A program made the translations under genes and the position numbers. From Galaxea fascicularis (Eukaryota > Cnidaria > Anthozoa > Scleractinia > Euphylliidae), in NCBI GenBank assembly GCA_948470475.1, contig OX419342.1:10632576-10696575 (forward strand): a stretch of DNA of 64,000 bases, read 5' to 3'. Every line of letters starts with the position of its first letter. The first letter of the stretch is position 1. Below, piece after piece: positions 58,115-64,000 of the stretch. The notes below the pieces were generated by a model, which had not been told where the DNA came from, did no database searches, and was given only the letters and a program-made list of their open reading frames with translations.

Positions 58115-61100
58115 CAATGAGCTTTCTAAGGTTTATGCTTGGCTAATAGCAAACAAGCTATCTCTAAATATTAAAAAATCTAATTTCGTAATTTTTCGAC
58201 CCAGACAGAAAAAACTACCTTACCAAGTCAATTTGAACGTTTTTGACCACCTCAGCAATTCCTACGTTTCTTTGGAGTGCAAAAACTATGTTAAATATCT
58301 GGGCGTGCTTATTGCTGAGAACCTCTCTTGGAAACATCACATCTCTTACATTGCATCGAAAATAAGCATGTCAGTTGGTATTATTATTGGTATTAAGTCT
58401 GGAATAGCCTACCTGTTGGTATAAGTCGCACGCCCAAAACGAATTTTAAACGCAAAATTCATAATTTACTTCTTCAAAAATTCTCGGAGGCAGACGATTA
58501 CATTGACCTACCTGATTTGACCAAAAACTGAAAATATCTTGAAAACTCAGTGTATTCTATTTGCATAATCCATCCTGCTCTGGCCAACATTATCTAACTT
58601 ACTTGTACATTATATTTCGTTCTATGGCTATGTTCGCTTAACTTAAGTATTCAAAGTAATATAATATAACCTTCCTTTTTACTCTAAATATTGTTAAGTA
58701 ATCGGCTATGTATCTTCCTGTTATCGTAAATCTCGTCTCTTTAATTAACTGTACACATTTAGTCCTACTTCTTTGTCATTGTACTTTCGTTTCTCTTGTT
58801 TTACCTGTTACTTTATTGTAAGTTATTTTTCCTTTCACTTTGTAAGTTTGAATCGTTGTAAATTATTTGTTATGCGTCAAATCCACTGCTCGCCTCGAAT
58901 AGCTGTTGCTAACTGCGAGCAGTGTGTATCTTTTTTCTCTGTATGTTTTTTAAGTCTTTAATAAACTTGAACTTGAACTCTATCTCAGCGATCGTGGCGA
59001 TCGCAGCTATCAAACTTTCTCAAATGGCCTTTATTTCAGCGGACATGCAAATTACATCGATCGGTGAATTTTGTTTTTCGCAGCGATCGTTCGTCTCTCT
59101 TTTTTCCGCGATCGCAGCGACTGCAACGATCGCCAGGTGGCGATCGTAGCGACCATGGATATATATGGAAAACCAGGTGTTAGCAGCCGTTTTTCGGGAT
59201 ATCACGCAACGCTCCCCCCATGCGTGACATACCTTTTTTCCAGGCGGAAGAAGAGCCTGCGGGAGCTTTTGAAGATGAATATTCCAAAGTTTAGTCACCC
59301 TTTTCCCTTTCCCTTTCATTCCTACCACACAGAATAGATTGCAGCTCGCTAAACCGAAAACAGGGAAAACGAAAGCCGGAAGAAAGTTTCACCAAGTTAC
59401 TCACTTCGAACTCATGAAGACTGTATAATCTAACTGGCGTTAAACGTGTGTTGTGGACATCTTCTATTCAAGCTTTTGTTCAAGAACCTTCAAACTATTC
59501 AAGGTCTGAATTTAAAGTATCCACGATTTGGTTTTGGTCACACAAAATAAGTGACGTACGAAGTATTTACGTACCGTGAAGCAGTTTTATCGTCCCTCGA
59601 TGAAATCCATTGACTCCGCACGGCAAGTGTAGATTACAAAGTGCACGGTCTTTCGAGGGACTTACTGATTTGTCTCGGAACAGAACACCTCTTATGCGTC
59701 AAGTTGGCAGTAAAAAATCGATCAACTGCTCCGTACTCAGTGCCCTAAGTCCCAAACGTCCTGTTTTTTTCAGTTTCGAAGAATAATTAGCTATTTCCTG
59801 TACTCTCTTTCATTTCAACCGAACTCGCACCACCGACAACTGTCAGAATCTCCAGCTTGTCACGCAACACTTCTCTTGCCCTTTAGCCTGAGCCTGAGTA
59901 TCAGGCTTTTCTTCAGCGGTTTTAGCGGGAGGGGGAGGAGGAAGGGGTCTGGCAGTCGGTCTGGCAGGGGAGAGAGAGGATAGTCGCGCTGCACTCTACT
60001 CTTCTGTGGATATTTTGAAACGGTTGCCGGGCAGAAGGAGGGGGAATGGGGGGGGGGGGGGGGGGGAGGGGGTGAATGCCCCCACCAGAAGAGAAGCTAA
60101 GAGGCTAAGACGTGTTTTCCTTTATTCTGAGCGGATTTTCCACTCTTAGAACGCCTTTGACGCCTTTACAAAAGGAAAACGAAATGAATTGTTTCCAGAA
60201 TGATGCTTCAGTAATTGGTTACTTAACTTCAGCAGCATTTTCTCTCGGTCCAACTAGCATCTTGTGTGCTATATTTTACCACCATGTTGAAATAAAGTTA
60301 TTTATTATTATGTTCTCCCTCAGAATGAACTGTTTAATTCAAAAACGTTAAATGCGTGAGAAATAATAGCTTCTGAGTGTGAGAGCGTTATAAAGGCCCA
60401 GGTCAAACGCTGTACTTCACATGAGCCGAACTTAATTACAGATTATGCACTAAAATGGTTGCTGGGAGTTAACAAATACTGCAATAGGGACGCGAGAGAC
60501 GCGACGGCTTCTAGAACGCGGCGGCTGATAAAGGACTGGGACTAGAACGCCGTCATTTGTGCGGTAAAAGTAAAGTTAAGATCCCCGTCGCGATGCAAGG
60601 CGACGCGGCTGCGAATCGCTCTTTATCAGTGTGATTCAGGACGACGGCGTGAGCATGCGCAATATGTCACCTCTTTGAAAATTTACTTCCGGCCGCGTCT
60701 TAAAGCCGTCGCGTTTCGGATCTTTAAGTCCCTAATAACAATGCGTGCAGGGCTGAGTCAGGAAGGTTCCCAGTGAGAATTGATGCCCAATGTAGGAACT
60801 TTAAGTTCTGGTTAACCTTAACCAAAAATGAAAACAACCCCAAATAGCATACAATGATATTAAATGGAATGAAAATAAGGCTTTCTGGAGCAAAAAAATC
60901 AAAAATTTATCGGAACAGATAGGATTAGGAGATCTCTGGATGAAAGCACACTATGCAGACCACAGGCAGCCCAGACGTGGTTTGTGGCATTCGAAGTTTA
61001 AATGAAAAATAACCGTTAGGACCTAGAATTCCATCGAACCGAGTAGCGGTGGAAATATTCAAATTCTAGCCAAATAAAGCCTTCCTACCTTCACTCTACT

Positions 61101-64000
61101 GTTTCTTGTCACTTTCTGGGACGTCTAAGTGTAATGCCAACGGTTTTTTTAAAACCGATGAACACTCACCTCGATAACACTCACTCAAAACGATAGACAA
61201 TTACAAATGTGAAGACTACCTACTTCAGGTTACCAATATACGACACAGAATAGCTCTAACAAAACTGCGACTTCCACAAATTAGCCATAGAGACGGGACG
61301 TTATTCGAGACCGTTCAAGAAACGGTTTCTTGAACGGTCTCGAATAACGGGCAAATTCTTTCTGCAGGTTTAACCTGCAGAAAAAATTTGCCCAATCTGT
61401 AAAATAGAAATGTAGGACGAATAACATTTTCTAAATATATGCCTAGATTATCTGGAAAAAGAATATAGAATAAAAATAAGCAGAATGTCACCTTACAAAA
61501 TATTTATGTTTCTAATAACACCTTGTAGTGCAGCCACAAAGGCTCAAAACATACACTTTAATCCGATTCCACTCAGTACACTTTCCCGCTCTCTTGCCTC
61601 TAAAGTTCCCCGGATCTATTTTGAACGACACCGTTGTCCTAAGACACTACAAAACCCCCCTAGCGGAAATGCTAAAATACAAAAACTAATAGCGAAACAT
61701 ATATTCGAATGCTTTGAAAAAAGGAAAGGGGAAGACGGCAAAAAGTAAATACTCTAGGACTTAATCAATTAATAACTTATTAGCCATATATATTTTTGGT
61801 TGTCTGTAATTTTTAGTTATTTGGAAATTGCAGTTGATATACTATTTATTGTATACCTGACTCCCAATAAAAACATGTCTGTCTGTCTGTCTGTCTGTTG
61901 TCTGTCTGTCTGTCTGCACCTATCAATGTTAAGCCGCAGCGGGGGGAGGTCGGGCATAGGCGGGGTATTTGACGTAAGAAGACTGCCTGGGTCGGGACAT
62001 TTGACTTTAACCTAGTGGGGAATTTGTACTCTTTTGAACAATGATAACACCCCCGGGGTTGGGCATTTGAACAGAAAAGACAGACAGACAGACAGACAGA
62101 CAGACATGTTTTTATTTGGAGTCTTATACAATATGTACATCGACTACGACTTCCAAATAACTAAAAGATACAAACAACAAAAATTCTTACTTAGTTAGTT
62201 ATTAATTAAGTTGTTAATTGATTAAGTCCCGTCTTCCCCTGTCCTTTTTTCAAGCATTCGAATATATGTTTTGCTATTAGCTTTTGTATTTTAGCATTTC
62301 CGCTAGGGGGGTTTATTAGAAACATGAATATTTTGTTAGGTGACATTCTGCTTATTTTTATTCCACATTCATTTTCCAAATAATTAAGTAACGAACGTCT
62401 TTTTTCCTGGTAAGCAGGGCATATATTTAGAAAATGGTATTCGTCCTCCATTTCTATTTTGCAAATTGAGCAAATTCTTTCTGCAGGTTTCTTCAATGGT
62501 CTCGAATAACGTCCTGTCTCTATGGCTAATTTGTGGTTGCTAAGTCGCAGTTTTGTTAGAGCTATTCTGTGTCGTATATTGGTGACCTGATGTAGGTAGT
62601 CTTCACATTTGTAATTGTCTATCGTTTTGAATAACCGGTAGGTTCTCATTTTGTCATTTTGTCAGATGAAGCGAGGTCAAATCCCCCGCCTATACCCCCC
62701 CCCCCCCGCAGCATTGATAGGTGCATTAGGTCGACCCAAATTAGTTAAGTCCGCCTGTTGAGTTCAGCCGACCTTAACTAGATCATGAAAATAAACCGAT
62801 CGAGGTTGACTTATACATTGAGAGATAGATAGATAGATAGTTTATTTAAACATGTTTGTTAAAAATCACATTGTAACCACAAAAGCTGAATTAAGTAATT
62901 TTTTACAATTCTTAAAAAACCAAAACAAATAAGAAAAGTTTTAAACTATTTACATGAATTTTGTATAATATAATAATGTAACCTAAATCTAGAATATGTA
63001 ATTTTCTATATTAGAGACTAGATGAATCTTAAATGTATATAGAAGTAAAAAGATATTAATATTTATAAAGACTGAATTCATTGATGGCAGCAGTAATAAA
63101 AATATCGTTTGAAACCAAAACTAATTATTACATTTGCGAGCCATGGCAAAGATGAACGTGTTTTTGGTTCGATTTGTTTTCAAATGTGGGATGGCAAAAG
63201 GGCGATGGTTTCTCAGATTATATTTGGGTTCGTTCCTAGGAGGCAGCAAACTGTTTAATTTGTGACCAGAATCAGAACATATCTGGTCGAATAACTTACT
63301 GCACAGAAGACTGTGGTGCTCGGTAATAGGCGTTATACCCAATAAGCCGCAAGCGCTTGTGTAGCCCGTGCGGGGCAAAATTATCGATAGCGCCCTTTTC
63401 TCGATACGCACGAGCTCATTTTTCAAGTACTGCGGCAGGGCGTTATGGAAAACGGGCACAGCATAGTCTACCCCGGAACGAACACAAGCTTTATAAAAAA
63501 GAACTAAATCTGAGGGGAGCATTCGCGCTCTTTGAAGTTGAACCAGGAATATACATTAAAATTGATATACATTAAATTCATTATGCATTTGGTTCGGCTC
63601 ATGTGAAGATCGGCGCTTGACCTATACTCTATCTTCAGCCGTTTTTCACGCCTATCCGCCGGCGAAGAACGCCTAAGCCGATCCAAATCAAACGCCGCAC
63701 TTTACATGAACTTAATGACTGAGTTTAGTTCGGCTTATGTGAAGTACGGCATTTGACCTGGGCCTAAGATTGCATTCGTTTGCGTGAGTCTCACAGTCAG
63801 TGCGTGGGACTTGAGAGGTCTGTGGGAACAACGGTAAACATTTCAGACGACAAGAAGGGCGCGATCCACTTTTTGTTCAGAAGGCAAATGGAACAGTAAT
63901 TCCCGAAACGTTCATTTCGACAATTTTGGACAACCTCTCGAGGTTGTCCACCTCCCCGAAATATCAGAAATTTTCTGTTCCATTTGGCTCGAGTTTTCTT
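58115..64000. repeat. 9.77-kb tandem duplication, unit 2 (runs past the window end)
   Basis: A near-identical repeat of 48349-54233. It includes the truncated LINE frame and its 3' end (58115-58981), the G tract at 60048-60066 (longer than in unit 1), the plus-strand LINE relic with its palindromes (61187-61913), the minus-strand zinc-knuckle fragment (62206-62649) and the reverse-transcriptase fragment (63121-63528). The copy begins without the catalytic FADD part of the LINE, which fixes the junction. Confidence 0.9.

Overview
The window is eukaryotic nuclear DNA: AT-rich, genes split by GT-AG introns of about 80 bp to 7 kb, and very dense in short inverted-repeat transposons, tRNA-type SINEs, LINE fragments and a DIRS-like relic. 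Gene content and repeat types fit an invertebrate animal, most likely an anthozoan cnidarian (sea anemone or coral). That assignment is inference; nothing here names a species.

Four protein loci can be built exon by exon. (1) 318-3597, plus strand: the 3' part of a mitochondrial ribosomal protein uS10m (MRPS10)-like gene whose first exons lie before the window. (2) 13269-23622, plus strand: a diverged tandem paralogue with a complete 163-residue reading frame, a shortened C-terminus and an extra copy of one coding exon (19621-19743) in an intron. (3) 24840-41462, minus strand: a complete eight-exon cytosolic malate dehydrogenase (MDH1, 332 residues, active-site residues in place). (4) 43845-46539, minus strand: a complete three-exon XK-related (XKR) membrane protein of 435 residues. 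Loci 2 and 3 converge tail to tail; 3 and 4 lie head to tail on the minus strand.

The most striking observation is at the MDH1 stop codon. It reads TGA CTA, the known high-readthrough context, and the short in-frame extension ends in Ser-Gln-Leu, a peroxisomal PTS1-type tripeptide. This looks like a hidden peroxisomal MDH1 isoform, analogous to vertebrate MDH1X.

Layout: 1-13 kb is paralogue 1 plus a MITE/SINE field; 13-24 kb is paralogue 2 with large non-autonomous elements in its introns; 25-41.5 kb is MDH1, whose introns hold a DIRS-like relic, a 3.2-kb TTAA-flanked inverted-repeat transposon, a 1.4-kb interspersed repeat and a foldback element; 41.5-47 kb is XKR; 47-64 kb has no host gene that I recognise. 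In that last part a hAT relic is followed by a nearly identical 9.77-kb tandem duplication (48349-58114, and 58115 to the window end) full of LINE fragments, including a palindrome that looks like a template-switch scar.

Gene models come from reading splice sites and translation by eye; family assignments rest on remembered family motifs, not on database searches.
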